The notes beneath the pieces were generated by a model, which saw only the letters and a program-made list of their open reading frames with translations, ran no database searches and had not been told where the DNA came from. From Vibrio hangzhouensis (lineage in GTDB: Bacteria; Pseudomonadota; Gammaproteobacteria; Enterobacterales; Vibrionaceae), in the NCBI RefSeq assembly GCF_900107935.1, contig NZ_FNVG01000026.1:1-59441 (forward strand): a stretch of 59,441 nucleotides of DNA, in the 5' to 3' direction. This document shows positions 19,998 through 27,611 of the stretch, one piece after another. The position numbers and the translations under genes are program-made. How positions within the stretch are numbered: the stretch's first letter is position 1; every line of letters begins with the position of its first letter.

Positions 19998-20025
19998 TTG
20001 AGACCTAAGGCAATAACGAAAGTTC
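19998..20025 (-). promoter_or_regulatory. Predicted sigma-E promoter of rpoE
   Basis: On the minus strand a GAACTT box (20025-20020) is followed after 16 bases by TCTCAA (20003-19998). This fits the sigma-E pattern GAACTT, 16 bases, TCTRA, with one mismatch in the -10. It lies about 100 bases upstream of the rpoE ATG, as expected for the autoregulated promoter known in other gammaproteobacteria. Confidence 0.75.
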
Positions 20026-20087
20026 AAAACTTTCTGTTTTTTTTTGTCGTTAATCATTCACAATGTGATTTAGCGTCAACTACAATG

Positions 20088-20116
20088 TTGTCAAATTACA
20101 AGAATGGATTACTTAA
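20088..20116 (+). promoter_or_regulatory. Possible sigma-70 promoter for nadB
   Basis: TTGTCA (20088-20093), a 17-base spacer and ACTTAA (20111-20116) form a plausible though weak -35/-10 pair. Transcription from here would give a leader of about 150 bases carrying the two hairpins before nadB. The rest of the 371-bp rpoE-nadB gap shows a T-run near 20037-20045 and nothing else I can name. Confidence 0.4.
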
Positions 20117-20185
20117 CGCCTGAACACAATCGATTTTTCAACGTGTTATCACTGGCAGTAATCCTTGTAGCAAGTGCCCTACGCC

Positions 20186-20250
20186 AGCTGCGAATGCAGC
20201 TTCCTATCGTGCACTTTTATCTGGGTAGAGTCATTTCACTCTACGATAGG
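20186..20250 (+). promoter_or_regulatory. Structured leader upstream of nadB
   Basis: Two stems lie just before nadB. The first is AGCTGC-GAAT-GCAGCT (20186-20201). In the second the right arm ACTCTACGATAGG (20238-20250) is continuous. It pairs with TAGAGT (20226-20231) and then, across a 16-base bulge, with CCTATCG (20203-20209). The second stem ends 19 bases before the ATG. No NadR-type TGTTTA/TAAACA operator is visible, so RNA-level control is possible but unproven. Confidence 0.45.
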
Positions 20251-20269
20251 TCAGGATTTTAAAATAATT

Positions 20270-21877
20270 ATGAACACAAACCGAGAGCATCTTTGTGATG
20301 TTTTAGTCATAGGAAGTGGCGCAGCGGGTTTATCGTTGGCTCTACGAGTAGCCGAACGCGCTAAGGTGATTGTCTTGAGTAAAGGCCCTCGCAGTGAAGG
20401 GGCAACGTATTATGCTCAGGGCGGCATTGCAGCGGTCTTTGATGAAGAAGACAGCATTGAATCACACGTGAACGACACCAATATCGCAGGTGCCGGGCTG
20501 TGTGAGCAAGAAACGGTTCAGTTTATTGCAGAGAATGCCAAAGAGTGTGTTCAGTGGCTGATTGATGGCGGTGTCCCCTTCGATCAGGTCGAAACAAAAA
20601 AAGATGAAGAGCCTCGCTACCATCTGACTCGCGAGGGTGGTCATAGCCACCGCCGCATTCTGCACGCGGCCGATGCGACAGGCATGGCGATGCAAACAAC
20701 ACTGCAGGACAACGTTAATAGTCACCCAAACATTGAGATTTTTGAACGCTATAACGCATTGGATCTCATCACCGAAGACAAAGTGGGTGGCGACAAAGGC
20801 AAAGTTGTGGGTGCCTATATCTGGAACCGCAACCAGGAGCATGTAGAAACCGTTCGTGCCAAGTTTGTGGTACTTGCAACAGGCGGCGCATCCAAAGTGT
20901 ACCAGTACACGTCTAACCCCGATGTTTCCTCGGGGGATGGTATCGCCATGGCATGGCGTTCAGGCTGTCGGGTCGCTAACCTTGAGTTTAACCAGTTCCA
21001 CCCAACCTGTCTGTTTCATCCTGATGCACGCAACTTCCTGTTGACGGAAGCGCTGCGAGGTGAAGGCGCGTATCTTAAACGTCCTGACGGTACCCGCTTT
21101 ATGCCGGATTTTGATGAGCGTGAAGAGCTCGCACCTCGAGATGTGGTTGCCCGTGCGATCGATTTCGAGATGAAACGCCTGGGTGCAGACTGTATGTATC
21201 TCGACATCAGTCACAAACCGGAAGACTTCATCATCAAACACTTCCCGACCATCCATATGCGTCTGCAGGATTTGGGCATTGATATGACCAAAGAACCGAT
21301 TCCCATTGTCCCTGCAGCACACTATACCTGCGGCGGCGTCATGGTCGACAAGTCGGGTAAAACCGACCTAGAACAACTGTATGCAATCGGTGAAGTCAGT
21401 TATACCGGCCTGCACGGTGCCAACCGTATGGCATCCAATTCCCTACTGGAATGTGTGGTCTACGCCTGGTCTGCCGCCAACGACATTCTAGCGAAATTTG
21501 ATGAAGCGACATTAGTGGACCATCTTCCCGCTTGGGATGAAAGCCAGGTCAGTTGCTCAGATGAAGAAGTGATCATTCAGCACAACTGGCACGAACTTCG
21601 TCTGTTTATGTGGGATTACATGGGCATCGTTCGCACCGACAAGCGACTGGAACGAGCTCTGCGACGCATCCAGATGCTGCAACAGGAAACGCACGAATAT
21701 TACAGTCACTTCAGAGTATCTAATAACCTGTTAGAGCTACGTAACTTGCTTCAGGTGGCAGAATTGATGGTGCGCTGTGCGATGCAACGTAAAGAGAGCC
21801 GGGGATTACACTACACGCTCGACTACCCGGATATGCTGGAGAACAGTGGCCCGACAATACTGACTCCAGAGCAATAA
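20270..21877 (+). CDS. nadB: L-aspartate oxidase
   Basis: NadB oxidises L-aspartate to iminoaspartate, the first step of de novo NAD synthesis, using FAD. The 535-aa protein begins with MNTNREHLCDVLVIGSGAAGLSLAL, an N-terminal FAD-binding fold. Further flavoprotein signatures are YYAQGGIAA, the catalytic HREGGHSHRRI-like stretch (TREGGHSHRRI), HPTCLF and GLHGANRMASNSLLE. The 20270 ATG is chosen over an upstream start at 20174 because homologues begin here. It diverges from rpoE, as in E. coli, and ends at a strong terminator. Confidence 0.97.
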   Translation: MNTNREHLCDVLVIGSGAAGLSLALRVAERAKVIVLSKGPRSEGATYYAQGGIAAVFDEEDSIESHVNDTNIAGAGLCEQETVQFIAENAKECVQWLIDGGVPFDQVETKKDEEPRYHLTREGGHSHRRILHAADATGMAMQTTLQDNVNSHPNIEIFERYNALDLITEDKVGGDKGKVVGAYIWNRNQEHVETVRAKFVVLATGGASKVYQYTSNPDVSSGDGIAMAWRSGCRVANLEFNQFHPTCLFHPDARNFLLTEALRGEGAYLKRPDGTRFMPDFDEREELAPRDVVARAIDFEMKRLGADCMYLDISHKPEDFIIKHFPTIHMRLQDLGIDMTKEPIPIVPAAHYTCGGVMVDKSGKTDLEQLYAIGEVSYTGLHGANRMASNSLLECVVYAWSAANDILAKFDEATLVDHLPAWDESQVSCSDEEVIIQHNWHELRLFMWDYMGIVRTDKRLERALRRIQMLQQETHEYYSHFRVSNNLLELRNLLQVAELMVRCAMQRKESRGLHYTLDYPDMLENSGPTILTPEQ

Positions 21878-21900
21878 GCCGTTTCGAATCCTTACCATCA

Positions 21901-21931
21901 AAGCAGTCACTGTTGTGACTGCTTTTTTATT
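21901..21931 (+). terminator. nadB terminator
   Basis: AAGCAGTCAC-TGTT-GTGACTGCTT followed by TTTTTA is a strong intrinsic terminator on the plus strand. The ygfX stop codon of the opposite strand (21909-21907) lies inside its left arm, so the two convergent genes share it. Confidence 0.9.
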
Positions 21932-22284
21932 GCCACAATCAAGCGTCGATAGGCAGACGCTTCACACCCGTCTCGCCAAATCAGCCCCCACCCCTTGAGG
22001 CTCTTGTCGTTAACCGCAATCAGCCAATGGGACAAGGACAGATAAAAACGTGGTGAAGAGACAGCTTGACCATTGAGCGTCCACTTCCCGTCACGCAGAA
22101 TCAGCGTCCCAAGAATCGAGGGTTTTAGCCAGTAATAACAACTAAAAGTACCCAAACAATACCCAATCAATACGAGCGGAATCGATGCGGAAAACATAGC
22201 GCTGAATAAAGCCACGCTAAGCAAACTATTAATAGCAGGAGCGAGACGTGAAGGAAGGATCTGCAGGTAGACGTGGTTGAGCAC
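21907..22284 (-). CDS. ygfX: YgfX-family membrane protein (CptA-like)
   Basis: The 125-aa protein has two close TM helices (SLLSVALFSAMFSASIPLVLIGYCLGTFSC region) and a basic C-terminal domain with a conserved Trp-rich segment (HWLIAVNDKSLKGWGLIWRDG). This matches the YgfX/CptA family encoded after sdhE in gammaproteobacteria. E. coli YgfX has been reported as a toxin affecting FtsZ and MreB with SdhE as antitoxin; that view is disputed. I chose the GTG at 22284, which has AGGT six bases upstream; an alternative TTG at 22353 would overlap sdhE by 41 bp. Confidence 0.75.
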   Translation of the reverse strand: MLNHVYLQILPSRLAPAINSLLSVALFSAMFSASIPLVLIGYCLGTFSCYYWLKPSILGTLILRDGKWTLNGQAVSSPRFYLSLSHWLIAVNDKSLKGWGLIWRDGCEASAYRRLIVAIKKQSQQ

Positions 22285-22312
22285 AGCCTGACCTGCATGA
22301 ACAGTGCGTAGG

Positions 22313-22573
22313 TTAGCGAACCTTGCTGAGGTTGTGGGCAACGATTTTATCAACCATAGAGGCGTGACCTAAGTTTTCACTGCGCCCATGTCCCATCACC
22401 CAGGTGAACAAGTCAGGATCGTCACACTCAAGTAGCGACACGAAATCCTTTTGTTCCTGGTCATTCAGCGTATCAAAACACTCCTCGAAAAAAGGCATAA
22501 TGACAACATCGAGTTCCAACATTCCCCGGCGGCAGGCCCATTTGATTCGAGCTTTTTCTTCACTAGAGTACAT
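22313..22573 (-). CDS. sdhE: FAD assembly factor SdhE
   Basis: SdhE (YgfY/CptB) promotes covalent FAD attachment to the SdhA and FrdA flavoproteins. The 86-aa product has the family motif RRGMLELD near residue 20 and the helical bundle typical of the family (FEECFDTLNDQE). The start at 22573 (MYSSEEKARIKW) has GGAG six bases upstream; the next ATG, four codons further up, overlaps that box. It is followed by ygfX, as in E. coli, and diverges from ygfZ. Confidence 0.93.
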   Translation of the reverse strand: MYSSEEKARIKWACRRGMLELDVVIMPFFEECFDTLNDQEQKDFVSLLECDDPDLFTWVMGHGRSENLGHASMVDKIVAHNLSKVR

Positions 22574-22751
22574 TCTATTCTCCATCTACAACTGATATCG
22601 GCCGAGTGTAACAAGCAAGGTTGCCACTCACCACTCTCTGCATCACACAAACTCTACATTCATCACAAGATTTCGTGCAACAACATAAAGCTGACAAATG
22701 GCATCCAGGCGATTAACATATCGAGTATGTTCACTATCGAGATCATCAATT

Positions 22752-23723
22752 ATGGATTGGCAACCAAGCATACAGGCCGTTGATATTACGCCAGGCACCC
22801 CTTTACCCGAATTGCTGTTTACCCAATTGACCTCTTGGGGCGCAATTGAAATGACGGGAGACGATAGAAAATCCTACCTTCAGGGACAAGTCACCTGTGA
22901 TGTCGTCTCACTAGAACAGGATCAGTCGACACTGGGTGCACACTGTGACGCCAAAGGCAAGGTATGGAGCATTTTTCGTCTATGTCATACCGATAGCGGT
23001 TATGCCATGATTCAGCCCGCTTCAGCCATCGACAAAGAGCTGGCTGAAATCAAAAAATACGCGGTCTTTTCCAAAGTAGATATCAATGTCAGTAAGAAAC
23101 TACTAATTGGGGTCGTCGGCCGTCAGTGCCAACTCTGGATTGATGAACAGTTTCCGACTCAGGGTGACGTCAGGCAACATCAGGGCAGCACTGCCATTCG
23201 CATTAACAGCGAGCGCTGGATGTTGCTCGCCGATGAGGGCTTAATCACTACCCTCCGCTCGGATCAGTCAACCCCTTGGTTACCAGCCTCACTATGGACC
23301 AAACTGGACATTGAACAAGGCTTGCCGATCTTGGAGGCAGAGCATCAGAACCAGCATATTCCTCAAGCCTTCAACCTTCAGGCACTGGATGGGATTAGCT
23401 TCAATAAAGGCTGCTATACCGGCCAGGAGACCGTAGCGAGAGCGAAATATCGCGGCATCAACAAACGCATGCTGGCAAACGTCAGAGGGCAACTCAATGT
23501 CATGCTGACAGACGATACCAATGTTGAAGTTGAACGCTCTGTGGGTGAGAACTGGCGAAAAGCTGGTGACGTGCTAGCACAGTATCAATACGCTAATGGT
23601 GAATTTGTGGCCGCCATAGTGATCGCCAACAATCTGGATGCAGATACCCAGTTCCGCGTCTCCACACAACCAGACTGCCGTTTACAATTGGAGCAACCGC
23701 CTTACCCTCTGGACGACGAGTAA
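22752..23723 (+). CDS. ygfZ: tRNA-modifying / iron-sulfur maturation protein YgfZ
   Basis: YgfZ is a folate-binding protein needed for activity of some iron-sulfur enzymes, including MiaB. The 323-aa product carries the family signature KGCYTGQE with the key Cys near residue 224, then VARAKYRG. A GcvT-like fold is expected. I chose the ATG at 22752 (MDWQPSIQ) because a start 18 codons upstream adds unconserved sequence. It diverges from sdhE as in E. coli and is followed three bases later by a deacylase gene. Confidence 0.93.
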   Translation: MDWQPSIQAVDITPGTPLPELLFTQLTSWGAIEMTGDDRKSYLQGQVTCDVVSLEQDQSTLGAHCDAKGKVWSIFRLCHTDSGYAMIQPASAIDKELAEIKKYAVFSKVDINVSKKLLIGVVGRQCQLWIDEQFPTQGDVRQHQGSTAIRINSERWMLLADEGLITTLRSDQSTPWLPASLWTKLDIEQGLPILEAEHQNQHIPQAFNLQALDGISFNKGCYTGQETVARAKYRGINKRMLANVRGQLNVMLTDDTNVEVERSVGENWRKAGDVLAQYQYANGEFVAAIVIANNLDADTQFRVSTQPDCRLQLEQPPYPLDDE

Positions 23724-23726
23724 ACC

Positions 23727-24191
23727 ATGTTAGATACCGCGATTACGGCATTCCTGAGCCAGAGCGGGACAGAATTCCGTATACTGATGCAAGCTCGGGA
23801 AGCGGTCTCTATCGAAGATGCCGCCACCCTGCGCGGCATTGCCACACACACCATGGTGAAAACCATGGTGCTGAGGGATATGGGCAACCAGTATGCGCTC
23901 GCCTGTTGTCCTGGCGACCAGCAAGTCGATCCCAAAAAAGTACGCGCGCTGCTACAAACACGGCGCATGACGTGTGTCAGCGGCGATCAGGTAGAAACCC
24001 TGACCGGTTACAAGCTCGGCACGGTGACACCGCTACTACTCAAAACCCCCATGCCCATCATTTTTGATTATGGCATCCGCTCGAATCCTCTGGTCACCAT
24101 CAGCAGCGGAGAACGGATTGCAGGTATCGAACTGGCTCTGGCTGATCTGGTCGCTCACTGCCAACCTTCTTGGGGTGACATCGTTCGCTAA
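23727..24191 (+). CDS. YbaK/EbsC-type aminoacyl-tRNA deacylase domain protein
   Basis: The 154-aa protein looks like a single YbaK/ProX editing domain, the family that hydrolyses mischarged tRNAs such as Ala- or Cys-tRNA(Pro). Visible marks are MVKTMVLRD, the ALACCPGDQQVDPKKVRALL segment, GYKLGTVTPLLLK and the C-terminal SSGERIAGIELALADL. It starts three bases after the ygfZ stop and so is probably coupled to it. Substrate cannot be told from sequence. A second, diverged member is at 34418-34915. Confidence 0.85.
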   Translation: MLDTAITAFLSQSGTEFRILMQAREAVSIEDAATLRGIATHTMVKTMVLRDMGNQYALACCPGDQQVDPKKVRALLQTRRMTCVSGDQVETLTGYKLGTVTPLLLKTPMPIIFDYGIRSNPLVTISSGERIAGIELALADLVAHCQPSWGDIVR

Positions 24192-24344
24192 CCGCCGTTT
24201 TTTTGGAAAATTAATGCAAGATTTTGTCGAACATCTGGAACAATTCGTGAAGCAGATCTAAGTTCACACACCGACCAGAGTGAAAGTTTATACATTTTTA
24301 AAGCATAAATAGTCATTGGTGTTTTTTTGAGTTATTGTACGCAT

Positions 24345-24466
24345 TGTCATCAGTTAGCGCTTCAAGGCTAATGATGACGGCACTAGAGTGAATCTCTGCT
24401 CAGGCAGTAACTCCACTTTTGTGTAATGCATCTGTGACATTTGCCCGCTGTGCGGGCTTTTTTTTT
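24345..24466 (+). ncRNA. Candidate trans-acting small RNA, three hairpins
   Basis: TAGTCA (24310-24315), 17 bases, TATTGT (24333-24338) is a possible promoter giving a start near 24345. Stem 1 begins there: GTCATCAGTTAGC (24346-24358) pairs with GCTAATGATGAC (24367-24378), 12 bp with one bulged G. Stem 2 is AGAGTG (24385-24390) with CACTTT (24414-24419), and inside it CTGC-TCAG-GCAG (24396-24407). A 23-base single-stranded linker follows, then a GC terminator with nine Ts. This is the layout of an Hfq-dependent small RNA. I do not recognise it as a named family. It could instead be the 3' UTR of the deacylase gene, whose stop lies 150 bases upstream. Confidence 0.6.
24443..24466 (+). terminator. 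Strong intrinsic terminator of the sRNA candidate
   Basis: GCCCGC-TGT-GCGGGC followed by nine Ts is a compact, strong Rho-independent terminator on the plus strand, 252 bases after the last upstream stop codon. Confidence 0.9.
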
Positions 24467-24795
24467 GCCTCTCGCAACATTTCGCGTGTTTTGTAAAAGA
24501 GTATGTCTGCCGACAACTTTTTCTGATTTCTCCGGTCTATTAATACGTAGACAGTACATAAGTATTTCATCCATCGCCTTCAAATGCGTGGTGATTCATA
24601 TGACTGTCATGTTGCGCAGTTCAAATAGAGTAAAATTTTTAGAAAGGAAGCCCCCAAAAAGTCTTTTGTGCTTAATGTCACGTTGAACAGGAGACCAAGG
24701 CAAGGATTTGCAATTTGCTCCACAAAACGAAAACCTGGTCAAACCGAGTGCTCTGGAAAGCCTCGTTAATCACACATTTTGATTAGGGTTTTTCT

Positions 24796-24801
24796 TATAA
24801 T
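24796..24801 (+). promoter_or_regulatory. -10 box before the 68-aa gene
   Basis: A perfect TATAAT lies 34 bases ahead of the ATG at 24835. No good -35 sits 17 bases upstream (CACATT). An AAGGAA ribosome-binding site at 24823-24828 follows. Confidence 0.5.
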
Positions 24802-24834
24802 CTTTTTGCTAGGTAACATAATAAGGAACACTAA

Positions 24835-25041
24835 ATGAGACTGTTTAAGCGCTATACACCAAGTATGATTGCTAAACATGTAAGTCGATTATTCAAGGGA
24901 AAGATCTACATCTATGGACTGGGTGGATTTGAGTTTGATAACGGTAAGCTGATTATTCCGGATCGGGCCGAACAACGCCACTTCCAGGCAGTAAAAGAAG
25001 TCAATCAGGAAGTCATGAAACTGAGATGCGCCTACGCTTAA
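24835..25041 (+). CDS. Conserved-looking small protein of unknown function (68 aa)
   Basis: I do not recognise a named family. The product is small and basic at its N-terminus (MRLFKRYTPSMIAKHVSRLF). The middle looks like a beta-hairpin (IYIYGLGGFEFDNGKLIIP), and the C-terminus is helical (HFQAVKEVNQEVMKL). No signal peptide, TM helix or paired cysteines. A -10 box, an AAGGAA ribosome-binding site seven bases ahead of the ATG and a following terminator mark it as a real single-gene transcript. Confidence 0.8.
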   Translation: MRLFKRYTPSMIAKHVSRLFKGKIYIYGLGGFEFDNGKLIIPDRAEQRHFQAVKEVNQEVMKLRCAYA

Positions 25042-25100
25042 AGGCCAGAATGGACAACAAGTTGGCCTAAACAAACCCACCCAGATGGGTAACAGACAAC

Positions 25101-25128
25101 AAAAAGGGCAGGTTACCTGCCCTTTTTT
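25101..25128. terminator. Bidirectional terminator, 68-aa gene / ubiI
   Basis: GGGCAGG-TTA-CCTGCCC is flanked by five As on the left and a T-run on the right, so it can end transcripts from both strands: the small gene (plus) and ubiI (minus). Confidence 0.9.
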
Positions 25129-25155
25129 AATGACTACGCCTGACTTTGCCAGCGA

Positions 25156-26376
25156 CTAACTCTCACTAACCACACTTTTTGCCAGTTCAGGTAGGCGACC
25201 TCGCATGCCAAGTGCTCGGCTCATGATCTCCTGCTTCGCGCCCGGCAGTTGCCCCACCAAACTCATGCCAATACCACGGAACAATTTTTTTGCTGGGTTA
25301 TCGCCTTCAAATAAATCCCTGAAGCCTTGCATGGCTGCAATCATTTTCGCTGCTTCAGCCTTACGCCAACGTTCATACTCTCTGAGGTGGCGCTTGCGAC
25401 CGATATCTTGACCTGAACGCCACAGTTTCATCAGCTCCTGCGCCAGGCTGGCCGCATCAAGCAAACCCAGATTTACGCCCTGCCCGGCTAGGGGGTGAAT
25501 AGTATGCGCGGCATCGCCCACCAAGGCCACTCGTTCTACCACAAAATCACGGGCGTAACGCATCTTGAGAGGAAACACGCGACGTTCAGAGGTGACATGG
25601 CAAAGTCCAAGACGGCTGTCAAACTCAGCAGTGATCGCTTTGTTAAACTCCGATTCCGACATTTTCGCCAACTTTTCCGCTCTTTGCGGGTCAGTAGACC
25701 AAACGATCGAACACAAACTTCGATCATCTAACGGCAAAAATGCCAGAGGCCCTTGAGGCGTAAACACCTGTCTGGCAACGCACTCATGCGCATCGTCCAC
25801 CGTAATGTTGGCAACCAGAGCACTGTGTCCATAATCCCAATGCGTCATCGGAATATCCTGTTGCTGACGCACCCATGAGTTCGCGCCGTCGGCACCGACA
25901 ACAAGCTTAGTGGTGAATGACTGGCCATTATCCAACGTCATCCAGACTTCACTTTCTCCCACAGCCATCGACTGACAGCGCTGAGGCATAAACAAAGTGA
26001 CGTTATCTTGCTTCTCCACTTGCTCCAACAATGCCAACTGAATGACTCGATTCTCAACGATGTGTCCCAAATTAGGTTGGGACATTTGACTGGCCGAGAA
26101 CTCGATTCGGGCAAAACTGTCCTGCTCCCAGACCTCCATTGCATAGTAGGGCGCACAACGTTGCTTCTCTATCGCCTGCCAGGCGCCGAGATTTTTGAGA
26201 ATGGTTTCACTGGCACGACTTAAAGCCGACACTCGGATATCCGGGTCGCCAGAAAGATCGCGACTAGGGGCCGCTCCTTCAATGATGGCGATCCGCAGAT
26301 CGGTGTTTTTAAGAGCTCGCGCCAAAGCCAGCCCCACCATTCCGCCGCCAACAATGGCTATATCAAAACTTTGCAT
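25156..26376 (-). CDS. ubiI: 2-octaprenylphenol hydroxylase UbiI (VisC)
   Basis: UbiI is an FAD monooxygenase that hydroxylates C5 of the ring during ubiquinone synthesis. The 406-aa protein begins with the dinucleotide fold IAIVGGGMVGLALARAL, has the middle VVGADGANSWVR (DG motif) and the GDAAHTIHPLAGQGVNLGLLDAASL box, the UbiH/COQ6 family signature. It follows ubiH by 9 bp. The two paralogues together with ygfB form one operon. Confidence 0.94.
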   Translation of the reverse strand: MQSFDIAIVGGGMVGLALARALKNTDLRIAIIEGAAPSRDLSGDPDIRVSALSRASETILKNLGAWQAIEKQRCAPYYAMEVWEQDSFARIEFSASQMSQPNLGHIVENRVIQLALLEQVEKQDNVTLFMPQRCQSMAVGESEVWMTLDNGQSFTTKLVVGADGANSWVRQQQDIPMTHWDYGHSALVANITVDDAHECVARQVFTPQGPLAFLPLDDRSLCSIVWSTDPQRAEKLAKMSESEFNKAITAEFDSRLGLCHVTSERRVFPLKMRYARDFVVERVALVGDAAHTIHPLAGQGVNLGLLDAASLAQELMKLWRSGQDIGRKRHLREYERWRKAEAAKMIAAMQGFRDLFEGDNPAKKLFRGIGMSLVGQLPGAKQEIMSRALGMRGRLPELAKSVVSES

Positions 26377-26385
26377 ATTTCTGTA

Positions 26386-27579
26386 TTACCTATTCACAAC
26401 ACCAAGTGCCCGGTTAAAAACAGGCGACTTGAGTCTTGGGAAATTATCCATCAGCCCCAAACCAAGATTGCGAGCTAATCTGAGTGCCAAGAAATCATTA
26501 GAGAAGACGTGAACTAATCCTGTGGTCATGGTGATCGTTAATTCACGATCCTGCTGCCGTTTGGTCTGGAATCTATTTAGATTAGCGTAATTGCCAACAT
26601 CCGATAGGTCAGCAAGCAATGAATCCACCAAAGTCGCAATATCGCGAATGCCAAGGTTAAAGCCTTGTCCTGCAATGGGATGAAGTGTTTGTGCCGCATT
26701 CCCTACCGCGGCAAAACGATGCGCCACTATCTGAGGTCGATATCGCAGTTTCAATGGGTAACTGGCCACTGCACCAACTTTAGTAAACCGTCCCAAACGC
26801 CAGCCAAAGGCATCTTGCAATTGAAGACGAAATTCGCCCTCAGGTAACGCGCACACTTGTGCTGCGCGCGCTGGCGGCAAGCACCATACCAGCGAGCTAC
26901 GTTGCTCAGACATTGGCAACAGGGCTAACGGGCCACATTCTGTAAAGCGCTCAAACGCGCGATGGTTGTGAGGTTGCCCTGTCAGCACGTTGGCGATAAC
27001 AGCGACCTGTTCAAAATCATGAGTATGCTGCTCCAGCCCTATGCGTTGACAACTCAAAGAGTCTGCACCATCGGCAGCAACCAAGAGCTTTGCACTCAGA
27101 GTCTTGGAGTGACCTTGCTCATCTTGAACCACAACATCAATCCGGTCCTGGTGCTGAAGGATGTCGGCCACAGAACAAGGGCAAAATAGGTCGATATTGA
27201 CTCTCTGTTTCAACTGACTGTTGAATCGACGTCCCACTTCCGCCAGTTCAACCACATACCCCATGGCTTCCAGTCCTTCTCTCTCGGCATAAAAGTCCGT
27301 CATACCGGCATGCCCACGATCTGAAACGTGGATATGAGTGATGGGGGTGGCATGATCTTCGATCAATGACCAGAGTTGATACTGCTTTAAGATCTCCACC
27401 GTACCGTAAGACAGCGCGATAGATCGCGCATCAAATCCAGGATGAGAGTGACTATCGGAGAGAAACGGCTCTACCACCGCGATTCGTAACGCATGATTAC
27501 TGCAATGATCCAACGCCATTGCCAGGGTTGACCCAGCCATAGCGCCTCCTGCAATAACGACATCATACTTGTTTGACAC
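26386..27579 (-). CDS. ubiH: 2-octaprenyl-6-methoxyphenol hydroxylase UbiH
   Basis: UbiH is the FAD monooxygenase that hydroxylates C1 of the ubiquinone precursor. The 397-aa product has DVVIAGGAMAGSTLAMAL at its N-terminus, VAADGADSLSCQR mid-protein and GNAAQTLHPIAGQGFNLGIRD. I chose the GTG at 27579: AAGGAG sits six bases ahead and the protein then starts (V)SNKYDVVIAGG. An ATG 11 codons upstream (27612) has no such site and overlaps the ygfB stop. E. coli has pepP between ygfB and ubiH; here there is none. Confidence 0.93.
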   Translation of the reverse strand: MSNKYDVVIAGGAMAGSTLAMALDHCSNHALRIAVVEPFLSDSHSHPGFDARSIALSYGTVEILKQYQLWSLIEDHATPITHIHVSDRGHAGMTDFYAEREGLEAMGYVVELAEVGRRFNSQLKQRVNIDLFCPCSVADILQHQDRIDVVVQDEQGHSKTLSAKLLVAADGADSLSCQRIGLEQHTHDFEQVAVIANVLTGQPHNHRAFERFTECGPLALLPMSEQRSSLVWCLPPARAAQVCALPEGEFRLQLQDAFGWRLGRFTKVGAVASYPLKLRYRPQIVAHRFAAVGNAAQTLHPIAGQGFNLGIRDIATLVDSLLADLSDVGNYANLNRFQTKRQQDRELTITMTTGLVHVFSNDFLALRLARNLGLGLMDNFPRLKSPVFNRALGVVNR

Positions 27580-27611
27580 TGTTTTTCTCCTTGATGAACA
27601 GCCGTACCCCA

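Larger units (their letters stand above)
24192..24834 (+). other. 643-bp intergenic region with sRNA candidate and a -10 box
   Basis: No convincing protein gene lies here. The first half holds a candidate small RNA ending at a strong terminator (separate entries). The second half, 24470-24790, is AT-rich with no hairpin or operator I can name. A TATAAT box at 24796-24801 precedes the next small gene. Confidence 0.7.

Noticed and set aside
21907..22573. sdhE-ygfX as a new toxin-antitoxin system
   Set aside because: This is the known sdhE-ygfX pair; the toxin-antitoxin reading is already published and disputed.
22451..22783. 110-aa plus-strand frame across the sdhE/ygfZ gap
   Set aside because: It overlaps sdhE and the ygfZ start in other frames and shows no protein-like composition; the divergent promoter region explains the space.
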